Of a DNA stretch of 64,000 nt, positions 18,652-26,949 are shown one piece after another (positions within the stretch are counted from its first letter, which is position 1; each line of letters opens with the position of its first letter). The position numbers were made by a program, and so were the translations under genes. The notes beneath the pieces are model-generated. The model saw only the letters and a list, made by a program, of their open reading frames with translations. It was not told where the DNA came from and ran no database searches. Origin of the DNA: STC-54 sp964504665 (lineage in GTDB: Bacteria > Patescibacteriota > Microgenomatia > Daviesbacterales > UBA10151); assembly GCA_964504665.1 (NCBI GenBank), contig CAZDEH010000001.1:1-64000 (forward strand), given 5' to 3'.

Positions 18652-19728
18652 TTATTTATCTCTTTTGACTAAAAAATCTGCCATTTCTTCAAGTAGAGAT
18701 TTATGATCTTGGGAGATATCCATTTGCCTGATTACATCTTTAGCTTGAGCAACCAACTGTTGTGCTTTTTCTTGAGAATAAGCCATGGCGCCAGTTTCAA
18801 TAAAAATTTTTCTAATTTGATTCAACTCTTCTTCTCCAATCTTACCTTGATCATAATATTTATCCAATATTTGTTTCTGGCGTGCATTTGCTCTTCTTAA
18901 GGCTTCAATTAAAAGTAAAGTTATCTTCCCTTCTTCAGCATCTGAAGCCACGGATTTACCAAGAGTTTTCTCATCACCAAAAACACCTAAAATGTCATCC
19001 TGGATTTGAAAAGCTATCCCTAAACTCTCCCCAAATTTTTCAATATAACTCAGCAGATTATCATTCCCTCCTCCTAAAATTGCTCCCAATTGGAGCGGAC
19101 CAACTAAAGTATAGTGAGCTGTCTTAAGACGGAAAATAGTTAAAACATCTTCTTCTGAAGACCATCCGGAAGAATTTGGGAGCGCAACATCCATCATCTG
19201 TCCCAGTCCGGTACTAATCATTGATTTAGTAAAAAATTGAATTGCTTTATTTTTTAATTTATCTGGAAAATTACTTTCAGCTAATAATTTATAAGCTAAA
19301 AAGAAGCCAATATCACCTAAACAGATCGTTTGTGATATTCCATAGTGATTGCCTCCTAAAGCTTTCCAGAGGGTTTTTCTCCCCCGTCTCAGATCACTTT
19401 GGTCGATAATATCATCATGGGCTAAAATGGCTGTTTGGAAGATTTCAAAAGCAGCAGCAGGCTTTAGAATCTCATGTCTTTCGTCTTCCATCTTCCGTCT
19501 TCCGCGGTAGTCGGTAGTCTGTAGTCGGTTTGCAGATATCTCATACCCTAACTTAACCAACGCCCCCCTAAGCCTTTTCCCTCCCTCACAAGCCTCAATA
19601 AAAACTTGGACCAGTGGGTTAAGTCTGGGACTTATTTCCCCTACTTCTTTTTGCCAACTTTCTAAAAACTGATCTAATTCTTGGTTAATATCTTTAGCTG
19701 AAGTTTTTAAATAAGATAAAAAATCCAT
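18652..19728 (-). CDS. trans-polyprenyl diphosphate synthase (GGPP/FPP synthase family)
   Basis: 358 residues. First Asp-rich motif HDDIIDQSDLRRG (about 98-110) and second QIQDDILGVFGDEKTLGKS define the trans-isoprenyl synthase family, which makes allylic diphosphates that prime UppS. Residues about 67-84 (TDYRGRRKMEDERHE region) are encoded by a heptamer repeat inserted between helices. Its start overlaps the stop of the 81-residue upstream gene. Confidence 0.9.
   Translation of the reverse strand: MDFLSYLKTSAKDINQELDQFLESWQKEVGEISPRLNPLVQVFIEACEGGKRLRGALVKLGYEISANRLQTTDYRGRRKMEDERHEILKPAAAFEIFQTAILAHDDIIDQSDLRRGRKTLWKALGGNHYGISQTICLGDIGFFLAYKLLAESNFPDKLKNKAIQFFTKSMISTGLGQMMDVALPNSSGWSSEEDVLTIFRLKTAHYTLVGPLQLGAILGGGNDNLLSYIEKFGESLGIAFQIQDDILGVFGDEKTLGKSVASDAEEGKITLLLIEALRRANARQKQILDKYYDQGKIGEEELNQIRKIFIETGAMAYSQEKAQQLVAQAKDVIRQMDISQDHKSLLEEMADFLVKRDK
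19476..19528. repeat. heptamer hairpin inserted in the polyprenyl synthase gene
   Basis: GTCTTTC GTCTTCC ATCTTCC GTCTTCC, then GC, then GGTAGTC GGTAGTC TGTAGTC GG. The arms form an imperfect inverted repeat; the coding frame remains open. Confidence 0.8.
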
Positions 19729-19973
19729 TAGTAGTCACGGCGTGGATTATAAATACAAGCTGCTGGTATATATTCTGTACCCTTTTCCTCAGCAGCTTTT
19801 CTGTCTTTTGCATCTTGAATTGCAAGTGCTAAGTCTTTTCCTATACCCTGAGCCAATTCTTCTTTCTCTGGTAAACTTACTAAAGTAGCTAATAAGTTAC
19901 CATCAGTTAACCTCTTGACCTCCCAAAAAGCTTTAGGGTAAATATCTCTAAGACTTCCAGTTCTCTCACCCAT
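19728..19973 (-). CDS. small hypothetical protein upstream of polyprenyl synthase
   Basis: 81 residues, MGERTGSLRDIYPKAFWEVK..., no membrane segment, ends in RRDY. No family recognised. Its stop codon shares a base with the start of the synthase gene, so the two are translationally coupled. Confidence 0.55.
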   Translation of the reverse strand: MGERTGSLRDIYPKAFWEVKRLTDGNLLATLVSLPEKEELAQGIGKDLALAIQDAKDRKAAEEKGTEYIPAACIYNPRRDY

Positions 19974-20057
19974 GAACAGAATCTTATCATGACTTTTTCT
20001 TTTTTGTCAATTTTGCTTGACCAAAAGAGTAAAGAAATATACAATCCATAAATCAAG

Positions 20058-21221
20058 ATGATCACTTATCCCCGTTTTAAAACCCGTCCTGTCAAAGTTG
20101 GTAATATTGTTATTGGTGGTAATAATCCAATAGTGGTACAAACCATGTGTACTGAACACACTGAAAATGTACCAGCTGTGGTTAAACAAATTATAAAATT
20201 ACACCAAGCCGGAGCAGAACTGGTGCGAATAACCGTCCCCTCTCTAAAAGATGCCAAGTGCGTTATTGAAATAAAAAAACTCCTGAAAAAGAAATACCAA
20301 GACGTACCACTGGTAGCTGACATCCATCATTTTGGCAGTGAAATCGCGGTCAAAACTGCTATGGTATTAGATAAAATCCGGATTAATCCAGGTCTGTTTG
20401 TTTATAAAAAACCTAACGGAAAATTAGAATACAGCAAGAAAGAGATTGAGGAAGAACTTACAGAAATTGAAAAATCTCTTATCCCTGTTTTAAATGCCTG
20501 TAAAACACACGGAACAGCCATGAGGATTGGAGTAAATCATGGTAGTTTATCGGAAAGACTGATGGTGATGTACGGTGATACCCCCAAAGGAATGGCAGAA
20601 TCTGCCATAGAATATTTAAAAATATGTGAGAGAAATAATTTTAAGGAGCTAGTTATTTCACTCAAATCCAGTAATGTAATGGTCATGATTGAAGCAAACC
20701 GTTTACTGGTTGCCAGAATGATGGAGGAAAAAATGAATTATCCGATACACCTCGGAGTCACTGAAGCAGGAGCTGGTCAAGTAGGTCGTATCAAAGGTGT
20801 GGTAGGTATCGGTACACTACTAGCAGAAGGGATTGGTGATACTATCAGGGTATCTCTGTCAGAAGATCCCATTAATGAACTGCCTGTTTGTTATGATTTA
20901 CTACAGGCTTTAAGATTACGCAAAACAAAATTAGAATTAATTGGCTGCCCGACTTGTGGCAGAACCAGATTTAACCTTCCCCCCATGCTTGCCAAAGTAG
21001 AAAAAGAATTTGCTCATCTCACGAGTTTATCCATTGCTGTGATGGGTTGTATTGTTAATGGTCCGGGAGAGATGAATGACGCAGACTACGGCATGATGGG
21101 TCAGGGAGAAAAAACAGTGGCTATCTTCCGCGGCCAAACTTTAATTAAATCTAATGTGTCACAAGAAAAAGCAATTGCAGCTTTGAAAGATTTAATTCAA
21201 ACAGATGGAAAGTGGGTTTAA
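20058..21221 (+). CDS. ispG: 4-hydroxy-3-methylbut-2-enyl diphosphate synthase (IspG)
   Basis: 387 residues. Iron-sulphur enzyme of the MEP pathway that converts MEcPP to HMBPP. Evidence: VGNIVIGGNNPIVVQTMCTEHTENV at the start, the TIM-barrel part (ADIHHFGSEIAVKTA, MRIGVNHGSLSERL), and the C-terminal [4Fe-4S] ligands in IGCPTCGRTRFNLP and VMGCIVNGPGEMNDADYG. Normal length. Overlaps ispH by 10 bases, so the last two MEP-pathway steps are in one operon. Confidence 0.95.
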   Translation: MITYPRFKTRPVKVGNIVIGGNNPIVVQTMCTEHTENVPAVVKQIIKLHQAGAELVRITVPSLKDAKCVIEIKKLLKKKYQDVPLVADIHHFGSEIAVKTAMVLDKIRINPGLFVYKKPNGKLEYSKKEIEEELTEIEKSLIPVLNACKTHGTAMRIGVNHGSLSERLMVMYGDTPKGMAESAIEYLKICERNNFKELVISLKSSNVMVMIEANRLLVARMMEEKMNYPIHLGVTEAGAGQVGRIKGVVGIGTLLAEGIGDTIRVSLSEDPINELPVCYDLLQALRLRKTKLELIGCPTCGRTRFNLPPMLAKVEKEFAHLTSLSIAVMGCIVNGPGEMNDADYGMMGQGEKTVAIFRGQTLIKSNVSQEKAIAALKDLIQTDGKWV

Positions 21222-22231
21222 AATTAGTGAGAACTAATATTTTGACGGGTGGCGCGAGCCGGGGCGCCCCATTGACCACCCGCAACGCAGTGAGGATGTC
21301 GAATGGGGCTGGCGAGCGACAGCACCCGTCAAAAATAAAACTTCTATTAGCCAACCCCAGGGGTTTTTGTGTGGGGGTGAAAAGAGCAATTGAAATTTTA
21401 AATAATCTGATTAAGGAATATCCACATCAAACTATTTATTGTTATCATCAAATTGTCCACAACACTCATGTAGTCAAAGACTTTGAAATTAAGGGAGTTA
21501 AATTTGTAAAAAATATCGATGAAGTTCCGCAAGGGAGTATTTTAGTTTTTTCTTCTCATGGCGTTTCTCCAGAAATCAAACTTCAATCTTCAAATCTCAA
21601 ACTTCACACTATTGATGCTACCTGTCCATATGTTACAAAAACCCATCTGGAGATTAAAAAATATGCTTTGAGTAACATTAAAATTATTTATATTGGCCAA
21701 CCTGGCCATGATGAAGCAATCGGAGCAACTGGTGAAGCTCCGGACTCTACTATTATCATTTCTTCGATCACCGATATCCCGAGTCTCCCCTATCACCCCA
21801 ACGATCAAGTTGCCCTTATCACCCAAACTACTCTTTCTTTAGATGAAACGGAAAAAATAAAACAGGCTTTAAGAAAAAAATTTTCTAATCTAACCGAACC
21901 AATAAAAGTAGATATTTGTCGGGCTACGGAAAATAGGCAAAACGGGGTTAAACAAATTGTAAAAATGGGTGCAAAAATCGTGATAGTTTTAGGTTCTAAA
22001 AATAGTTCCAATTCTAATAAACTAAAAACTGTTGCGGAAAAAGCAGGAGCAAAAGCATTTTTGCTTGATGATATCTTAGAGATTGATCCTAAAATATTAG
22101 AAAATATAGACTGTGTAGGTTTGACTGCCGGAGCATCTTTACCTGAATATAAAATTAATGAAGCCATTGACTGGTTTAAAAATCACGGGATAAAAAATAT
22201 GGAAGAAGTTATAGCTACCAAGGAGCCTTAA
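21212..22231 (+). CDS. ispH: 4-hydroxy-3-methylbut-2-enyl diphosphate reductase (IspH)
   Basis: 339 residues from GTG 21212. It reduces HMBPP to IPP and DMAPP. The three cluster Cys residues are in PRGFCVGVKRAIE, IDATCPYVTKTH and DICRATENRQ; active-site HxGHDE-like GQPGHDEAIGATGE is present. The N-terminal ~45 residues before KLLLANPRGF do not belong to the family: they translate a ~95-bp palindromic element. The true start is uncertain (GTG 21212 or ATG 21296 inside the element). Confidence 0.93.
   Translation: MGLKLVRTNILTGGASRGAPLTTRNAVRMSNGAGERQHPSKIKLLLANPRGFCVGVKRAIEILNNLIKEYPHQTIYCYHQIVHNTHVVKDFEIKGVKFVKNIDEVPQGSILVFSSHGVSPEIKLQSSNLKLHTIDATCPYVTKTHLEIKKYALSNIKIIYIGQPGHDEAIGATGEAPDSTIIISSITDIPSLPYHPNDQVALITQTTLSLDETEKIKQALRKKFSNLTEPIKVDICRATENRQNGVKQIVKMGAKIVIVLGSKNSSNSNKLKTVAEKAGAKAFLLDDILEIDPKILENIDCVGLTAGASLPEYKINEAIDWFKNHGIKNMEEVIATKEP
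21240..21334 (+). repeat. ~95-bp palindromic element at the 5' end of ispH
   Basis: Perfect 12-base terminal inverted repeats TTTTGACGGGTG (21240-21251) and CACCCGTCAAAA (21323-21334), inner CCCCATT/AATGGGG pairing, and GC-rich content in an AT-rich gene. A related element (CGCGAGCCGGGG.GCCCCAT, CGCCCGCAACG, GATGGGGCTGGCGAGCG) is in polA at 47931-48020. Confidence 0.88.
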
Positions 22232-23085
22232 TCTGGAAATTTATTGGCAGCATGACCGGAAGCAAAATAGATAGTTATCGGGATGCTTAATTCTTTGGCT
22301 AGTTTTTCTAATTTTTTCTTTTCTTGAACATAGAAATCATTGAATTTTTTATCGTCAAATATTAAATCTTTCATCTGAGATAAACTTTCTGGAAAATGTT
22401 TTGATAAAGTCTCCTCCACTCCGGTCCAGTTTCCTCCGATGGAATTAAAACTTTCAGCAAAAACATGTGAGACTCCAATCTTTTTAAATTCTGCCATCAT
22501 TTTTTCTATATCCGTAAATATCGGCCAATATGGTCCAACCATGGCATTTACTATAATCCCCTCATCCACCAGCTTTTGCATTGTTACCAGCTTTTCAGAA
22601 GTTGTAGAAGAGTTCGGTTCTATAACTTTTCTCCATTTTTCATCTAAGGTAGACATGGTAAAATTCACATCTTTTTTTATTAATTGTTTGATTAAATCCA
22701 AGTCCCTTAAAACTAGAGTAGATTTAGTCATAATACTAACGTGATTATCATAGTTGACTAACACTTTTAGAATTTCCCGGGTTAATTCATATTTTTCCTC
22801 CACTGGCTGATAGGGATCAGTCATGGAACTCAAATATATTTGTTGATGGTGTAGTTTAGGATTGCGCATTTGAATGCTTAAAAGTTTTGCGCTGTTTTTA
22901 CGGACATCGACAAAATCCCCCCAGGGTTCAGTATGACCTGTAAACCGCTTGATAAATCTGGCATAGCAATAGCCACAAGCATGTTCACAACCAATATAGG
23001 GATTAACTGCTAAACCACCGCCGGGAAAACCACAAGGTCCGATAGCAGATTTACAGGTAATTTCAGCAACTTTGATGGCAGGCAT
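22228..23085 (-). CDS. radical SAM protein, SplB-like
   Basis: 285 residues. GCEHACGYCYARF (about 33-45) is the CxxxCxxC cluster motif in the context NPYIGCEHAC typical of the spore-photoproduct-lyase-like / Rv2578c family. DPYQPVEEKYELTREIL and TKSTLVLRDLDLI follow as in that family. Substrate unknown; a DNA-repair role is possible. It overlaps the end of ispH by 4 bases and starts 3 bases after the ferredoxin stop, so it is in an operon with the ferredoxin. Confidence 0.85.
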   Translation of the reverse strand: MPAIKVAEITCKSAIGPCGFPGGGLAVNPYIGCEHACGYCYARFIKRFTGHTEPWGDFVDVRKNSAKLLSIQMRNPKLHHQQIYLSSMTDPYQPVEEKYELTREILKVLVNYDNHVSIMTKSTLVLRDLDLIKQLIKKDVNFTMSTLDEKWRKVIEPNSSTTSEKLVTMQKLVDEGIIVNAMVGPYWPIFTDIEKMMAEFKKIGVSHVFAESFNSIGGNWTGVEETLSKHFPESLSQMKDLIFDDKKFNDFYVQEKKKLEKLAKELSIPITIYFASGHAANKFPD

Positions 23086-23088
23086 TGA

Positions 23089-23368
23089 TTAAGATTTTAT
23101 TTCAATAGCTTGAGTAGCACAACTTTCCACAGCTTCTTTAATTTTTTTTANNNNNNNNNNAGGAAGGTTTGAAGTATAAACTGCAGACACTTATAATTTT
23201 TTTTAAGCTATCATAAGGGCCTTTACTTTTGACTACACAAATCATGTTATTGTCCAGCTCAAAAGTTTTTGGGGCCAGCTCTGAACATAGCCCGCAAGAA
23301 ATACATTTAGTACTATCAACTGTAATTTTTATAGTATCTACTTGGTAACTTTTAATCTTATCAGCCAT
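23089..23368 (-). CDS. [4Fe-4S] ferredoxin, interrupted by a scaffold gap
   Basis: KITVDSTKCISCGLCSELAPKTFELDN gives the first three Cys ligands (CxxCxxC). Ten Ns at 23151-23160 break the frame, and the C-terminus resumes as IKEAVESCATQAIEIKS up to the stop at 23089, supplying the fourth ligand in SCATQAI. ATG 23368 is favoured over TTG 23404 because a TTGATA...TAAAAT promoter fits between. Likely electron donor to the radical SAM enzyme or the IspG/IspH clusters. Confidence 0.82.
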
Positions 23369-23410
23369 AACCGTAATAGTGATTTTAACTGATTTGGTTG
23401 ACAAATATCA

Positions 23411-23434
23411 ATATATAGATTAGGATCTATATAT
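23411..23434. promoter_or_regulatory. palindromic operator between ferredoxin and the ArsR-type gene
   Basis: Perfect inverted repeat ATATATAGAT-TAGG-ATCTATATAT, ending 2 bases before the regulator's ATG and lying next to the -35 region of the divergent ferredoxin gene. Size and symmetry suit a winged-helix ArsR dimer; it is the probable autoregulatory site controlling both directions. Confidence 0.75.
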
Positions 23435-23436
23435 AC

Positions 23437-23700
23437 ATGAAACTTACTTCAGACTGTAGTGGTTGTTTTGCAGGATTATCTTGTGGATCCAGAATGGAAA
23501 TTATCTCACTCCTCCAAAATAAAAAACAGATGAGTGTCACGGAAATTGCTAAACATTTTAAATTGACCCAACCCACAGTCACTCATCATTTAAAATTTCT
23601 GGAGGAAGTAGGTTTGCTGGCTTCTAAAAAAGAAGGCCGACAAGTTTTTTATTCTCTCGCTCCTGATTGCAACAATAAAGATTGCCACATTTTTGACTAA
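23437..23700 (+). CDS. ArsR-family regulator of the Fe-S genes
   Basis: 87 residues. Winged helix MSVTEIAKHFKLTQPTVTHHLKFLEEVGLLASKKEGRQVFYSL. It has five Cys residues at the ends (CSGCFAGLSC near the N-terminus, CNNKDCHIF at the C-terminus), arranged as a possible metal or Fe-S sensor. ATG overlaps nothing upstream, and its stop overlaps the iscS start by 1 base. Proposed role: repressor that senses Fe-S or metal status, analogous in function but not in fold to IscR. Confidence 0.85.
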   Translation: MKLTSDCSGCFAGLSCGSRMEIISLLQNKKQMSVTEIAKHFKLTQPTVTHHLKFLEEVGLLASKKEGRQVFYSLAPDCNNKDCHIFD

Positions 23701-24935
23701 TGAAATCTGTCTATTTAGATTATGCCGCCACTACTCCGGTTGATCCAGAAGTTAAAAAAGCAATGCAGCCTTTTTTTTCTGATATTTTTGGTAACCCATC
23801 CGAGATCCACAAATGGGGTTTAAAAGCTCGCGGAAGCGTGAAGAATGCCCGCGCACAAGTAGCAAAAGCTTTGCACTGTCAAACTTCGGAAATAATTTTT
23901 ACCGGGTGTGCTACGGAATCAATCAACTTAGCTCATAAGGGGCTGATCGAAGTTCTAATCTCCCCTAATCCCGCCTTTGGCGAGGCTCGCCGTAGGCGGC
24001 TCCCTCACATAATAACTTCTAGTATTGAGCATAAAGCAGTGCTAGAAACCTGCAAGCATCTGGAAAAACTGGGTTGGGCAACGGTCACTTATTTACCTGT
24101 AGACGAGTATGGTTCGGTTTCTGTAACTAGTGTAGAAAAAGCAATCACGCCTGATACTGTTTTAGTTTCAATTATGTTTGTAAACAATGAGGTCGGTACT
24201 ATCCAACCTATTGCTGAAATAGGCGCTCTTGTTAAGAAGATTAATGTCTCACGACTGACGACCCGCTTCGCGAGGCGAGCTGACGACTCACGACTTTTTT
24301 TCCACACCGATGCCACCCAAGCTCTCCCCTACTTGAATTGTGATGTAGGAAAGTTGGGAGTAGATTTATTATCTTTTACAGGTCATAAAATTTATGCTCC
24401 CAAAGGGGTGGGGGTATTATTTGTGAAAAAAGGGACTCCCTTAATCAGACAGCTGGATGGCGGATCACAAGAAAATAATTTAAGAGCAGGAACAGAAAAC
24501 GTTCCCTACATTGTTGGTTTGGGAAAAGCAGTAGAATTAACAGCTAAAAACAAGATTAAAGAAAGTATCAGACTTGAATCCCTTCAAACCTCCCTTATCT
24601 CTCAAATCTCCCTTATCCCCCATATTAAGCTAACAGGTCACCCCAAACAGAGAGCCCCTCATATTGCCTCATTTATTGTAGAAAATGTAGAAGGAGAAGC
24701 CATGATGCTGCTTTTATCTGATTTGGGGATTGCAGTTTCCACAGGTTCAGCCTGTACCAGTCAAAGTCTGTCTGCTTCCCATGTGTTGAGTGCTTGCGGT
24801 ATCCCACCGGAAGATTCCCATGGATCACTGCGCATTTCTCTGGGTAAAGACACTACAAAACAAGACATTGATTATGCAGTTAGTTGTATTAAAAAAGTAG
24901 TGACAAATTTGCGAAAAATGGCACCAAAATTTTAA
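23700..24935 (+). CDS. iscS: cysteine desulfurase (NifS/IscS)
   Basis: 411 residues. PLP enzyme that releases sulphur from cysteine. YLDYAATTPVDPEV at the start, PLP lysine in LSFTGHKIYAPKGVG, and the catalytic Cys loop STGSACTSQSLSASHVL. Two repeat insertions are translated: residues about 90-100 (FGEARRRRL) from a GC palindrome and about 184-199 (LTTRFARRADDSR) from a composite heptamer element. These lengthen the protein relative to usual (about 380-390). Operon with iscU 4 bases downstream. Confidence 0.94.
   Translation: MKSVYLDYAATTPVDPEVKKAMQPFFSDIFGNPSEIHKWGLKARGSVKNARAQVAKALHCQTSEIIFTGCATESINLAHKGLIEVLISPNPAFGEARRRRLPHIITSSIEHKAVLETCKHLEKLGWATVTYLPVDEYGSVSVTSVEKAITPDTVLVSIMFVNNEVGTIQPIAEIGALVKKINVSRLTTRFARRADDSRLFFHTDATQALPYLNCDVGKLGVDLLSFTGHKIYAPKGVGVLFVKKGTPLIRQLDGGSQENNLRAGTENVPYIVGLGKAVELTAKNKIKESIRLESLQTSLISQISLIPHIKLTGHPKQRAPHIASFIVENVEGEAMMLLLSDLGIAVSTGSACTSQSLSASHVLSACGIPPEDSHGSLRISLGKDTTKQDIDYAVSCIKKVVTNLRKMAPKF
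23971..23999. repeat. GC-rich perfect hairpin in iscS
   Basis: CCGCCT-tt-GGCGAG-g-CTCGCC-gt-AGGCGG: two nested perfect stems of six base pairs each, in frame within iscS. Confidence 0.8.
24249..24294. repeat. composite heptamer/palindrome insert in iscS
   Basis: TCACGAC TGACGAC, core CCCGCTTCGCGAGGCGAGC (24262-24280), TGACGAC TCACGAC. The heptamers on the two sides are the same pair in mirrored order. Core identical to that at 15930-15948. Confidence 0.85.
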
Positions 24936-24939
24936 AAAT

Positions 24940-25332
24940 ATGGATTTAACTTATACCAAAGAAGTTTTAAAACATTTAAGATCCCCCAAAAATATGGGGG
25001 AAATAAAAAAAGCTGATGGAGTGGCTACTGTAGGCAACCGTGTTTGTGGAGACATTATGAAAATGTATCTTAAAATTGCCAAAAATGATAAGCATGAAGA
25101 ATATATTTCTGATATTAAATTTCAAACATTAGGTTGTGGCGCTGCTATTGCTACTTCCTCTACCCTAACTACTTTAGCTAAAGGTAAAACCATCGAAGAA
25201 GCCTTAAAAATTTCCAAAGATGATATTATTCAAGCTTTAGGAGGCTTACCAACCATTAAAATTCATTGTTCAGTTTTAGCAGATGAAGCCCTCAAAAAAG
25301 CAGTTGAAGATTACCAATCTAAATTACTTTAA
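24940..25332 (+). CDS. iscU: Fe-S cluster scaffold protein (IscU/NifU type)
   Basis: 130 residues. Three conserved Cys ligands in GNRVCGDIM, QTLGCGAAIATSS and IKIHCSVLADEA. It receives sulphur from the upstream IscS. Together with the ArsR-like regulator this is a minimal ISC operon; no IscA, HscA/HscB or SUF genes are nearby. The 3' end overlaps the convergent DsbA-like gene by 9 bases. Confidence 0.94.
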   Translation: MDLTYTKEVLKHLRSPKNMGEIKKADGVATVGNRVCGDIMKMYLKIAKNDKHEEYISDIKFQTLGCGAAIATSSTLTTLAKGKTIEEALKISKDDIIQALGGLPTIKIHCSVLADEALKKAVEDYQSKLL

Positions 25333-26139
25333 AGCGGAGTTGACTGTAGCTTCCATGGCACTAAAGCTCACAGCTCCAGGATAATTGGTGGCGTTTAGGT
25401 AAAATCCCGGTGTGCCTTGAACATTGAGGCTGGCAGCAAGCGCCATATCATCTTTTAGCCTACTGTCATATTTACCGTTATCCAAACATGCTTTCATGGC
25501 ACTGGCATCAAAAACCGGAGCCAGAAAATCTGCAATATCACCTGACTTACTCTTATCATTTTTAACTGTGTTATTTAATAAATCATACCCTTTTTCACTC
25601 ATAATTTGGTTATGCACCTCCCAGAATTTACCTTTCTCAAAGGCACAATAAAACGCTTTCGTGCCCATCTCACCTGCCCCATGACCGGGATAATAAATCC
25701 AGGCAAAAGAAGCTTTGCCGGAGCTAACCAGTTTTTCTATTTCAACAACCGGGGCTACATAAGTTCCCCCATCAGCTACCAGAACAAATTGAGTCCCCAT
25801 TTGTTTATTTAAAGAGGAATTTTGTCCTGCTGCTGCCTGGCAAAATGGGCAACTTGGATCAGATATTTCTATAGCTATCAGTTTTTTATTCGTATCACCA
25901 AATTTAATAAAACTTTTATTAAAAGCATCTTTAACTTGACTGAGAGTAACTGCAGGTGGTTGTGACGGTTGTGGGGCTTGTGTAGTATCTGTGGGGTTTG
26001 CAACAACTGCCTTTGTATCATTTTTGGAAGCTATTTTTAAAGGAATTATGCCGTTGGAAATTAAAATAGCTCCGGCGATAATCACAGAGCCAATTAAGAT
26101 AGCTACAGGTGAAGATAAAAAAGTTTGTTTTTGTTCCAT
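25324..26139 (-). CDS. membrane-anchored DsbA-like thiol oxidoreductase
   Basis: 271 residues. One N-terminal membrane segment (about 10-30), a Thr/Pro/Gln linker, then a thioredoxin fold with EISDPSCPFCQAAAG (CPFC active site, about 92-106), a helical insertion (YPGHGAGEMGTKAFYCAFEKGKFWEVHNQIM) and the cis-Pro block VQGTPGFYLN. Thioredoxin_4 (BdbD-like) family; it forms disulphides in exported proteins, in keeping with Cys-containing secreted proteins here. Confidence 0.88.
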   Translation of the reverse strand: MEQKQTFLSSPVAILIGSVIIAGAILISNGIIPLKIASKNDTKAVVANPTDTTQAPQPSQPPAVTLSQVKDAFNKSFIKFGDTNKKLIAIEISDPSCPFCQAAAGQNSSLNKQMGTQFVLVADGGTYVAPVVEIEKLVSSGKASFAWIYYPGHGAGEMGTKAFYCAFEKGKFWEVHNQIMSEKGYDLLNNTVKNDKSKSGDIADFLAPVFDASAMKACLDNGKYDSRLKDDMALAASLNVQGTPGFYLNATNYPGAVSFSAMEATVNSALK

Positions 26140-26185
26140 TAGAGTGGACTAAGTTTACCTAGGATAAGACTTAGTGTCAAGTGAT

Positions 26186-26947
26186 TTATTTTAGGCCCAG
26201 GGAGTTTAATAGTGTTGAAGTTAGATAGAAAAGCCCAATTCCCAACAGAAAAAACCAGAACCCTTTTTTATCTTTGGTGCCTGAGATAAAAGGCACTAAC
26301 TCTGAGGTGGTGATATAAGTAAATGATCCTGCTGCCAATCCTAAGAAAAACAGACTAAATTCAGTTTTGCCGGTAAGATAGACAGCCAAAGCCCCCCCCA
26401 TCGTGGATCCTCCCAGGGCGACTGCAGATAAAAAAGATTTTATTCTTTTCTCTCCACCGGCCTGAAAAATACTGGACATCGAAAAACCTTCCGGAATTTT
26501 ATGAGACAGGACTGCAATAAAAACTAAAATTCCACCGGTGGGAGAAGCTAAAAGCCTGGCAGCAATGGCTGCTCCGTCAAAAAAAGTGTGGATTAAAAGA
26601 CCTAAAAATGCCATCCATACAGAATGGCGTTCTAATTTATCTTCCTCAAAATTTTTACCCATTAAAGTATGTTCGTGATTTTCTTCCCCATCATGGGCAT
26701 GAACCGCAAAAAAGTTTTCCAAGATAAACATGCCCGCAAACCCAATTAATATCAATACAGGACCAATTTGAAGTTCTTTAATGACCTCTGGATATAAATC
26801 TAAAAAAGTAACTGCCAAAATAAAACCGGCAGACAAGGCAATAAAATAATTTAGGGTCTTATGCGGTACTTTTTTGGCAACTGATAAGAAACCCCCCAAA
26901 CAATCAGCCAGCCCTGCAATAAAAGATAATAACAAAGCGATAAACAT
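26186..26947 (-). CDS. ZIP-family metal transporter
   Basis: 253 residues with about 8 membrane segments. Conserved metal-site residues in GLLIHTFFDGAAIAARL (segment IV, HxxxDG) and LSHKIPEGFSMS (segment V, HKxPEG), plus a His-rich loop HAHDGEENHEH between segments III and IV. Imports Zn, Fe or Mn. Starts 2 bases from the pth stop. Confidence 0.9.
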   Translation of the reverse strand: MFIALLLSFIAGLADCLGGFLSVAKKVPHKTLNYFIALSAGFILAVTFLDLYPEVIKELQIGPVLILIGFAGMFILENFFAVHAHDGEENHEHTLMGKNFEEDKLERHSVWMAFLGLLIHTFFDGAAIAARLLASPTGGILVFIAVLSHKIPEGFSMSSIFQAGGEKRIKSFLSAVALGGSTMGGALAVYLTGKTEFSLFFLGLAAGSFTYITTSELVPFISGTKDKKGFWFFLLGIGLFYLTSTLLNSLGLK

Positions 26948-26949
26948 AA

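Noticed and set aside
18652..19973. 81-residue gene as part of the polyprenyl synthase
   Set aside because: Different frame with its own stop sharing the synthase start; the synthase N-terminus is complete without it.
24577..24622. CCCTTATCCCCC-type low-complexity tract in iscS (also near 9485 and 10160)
   Set aside because: Repetitive but without a clear seven-base register or inverted arms; not assigned to the insert family.
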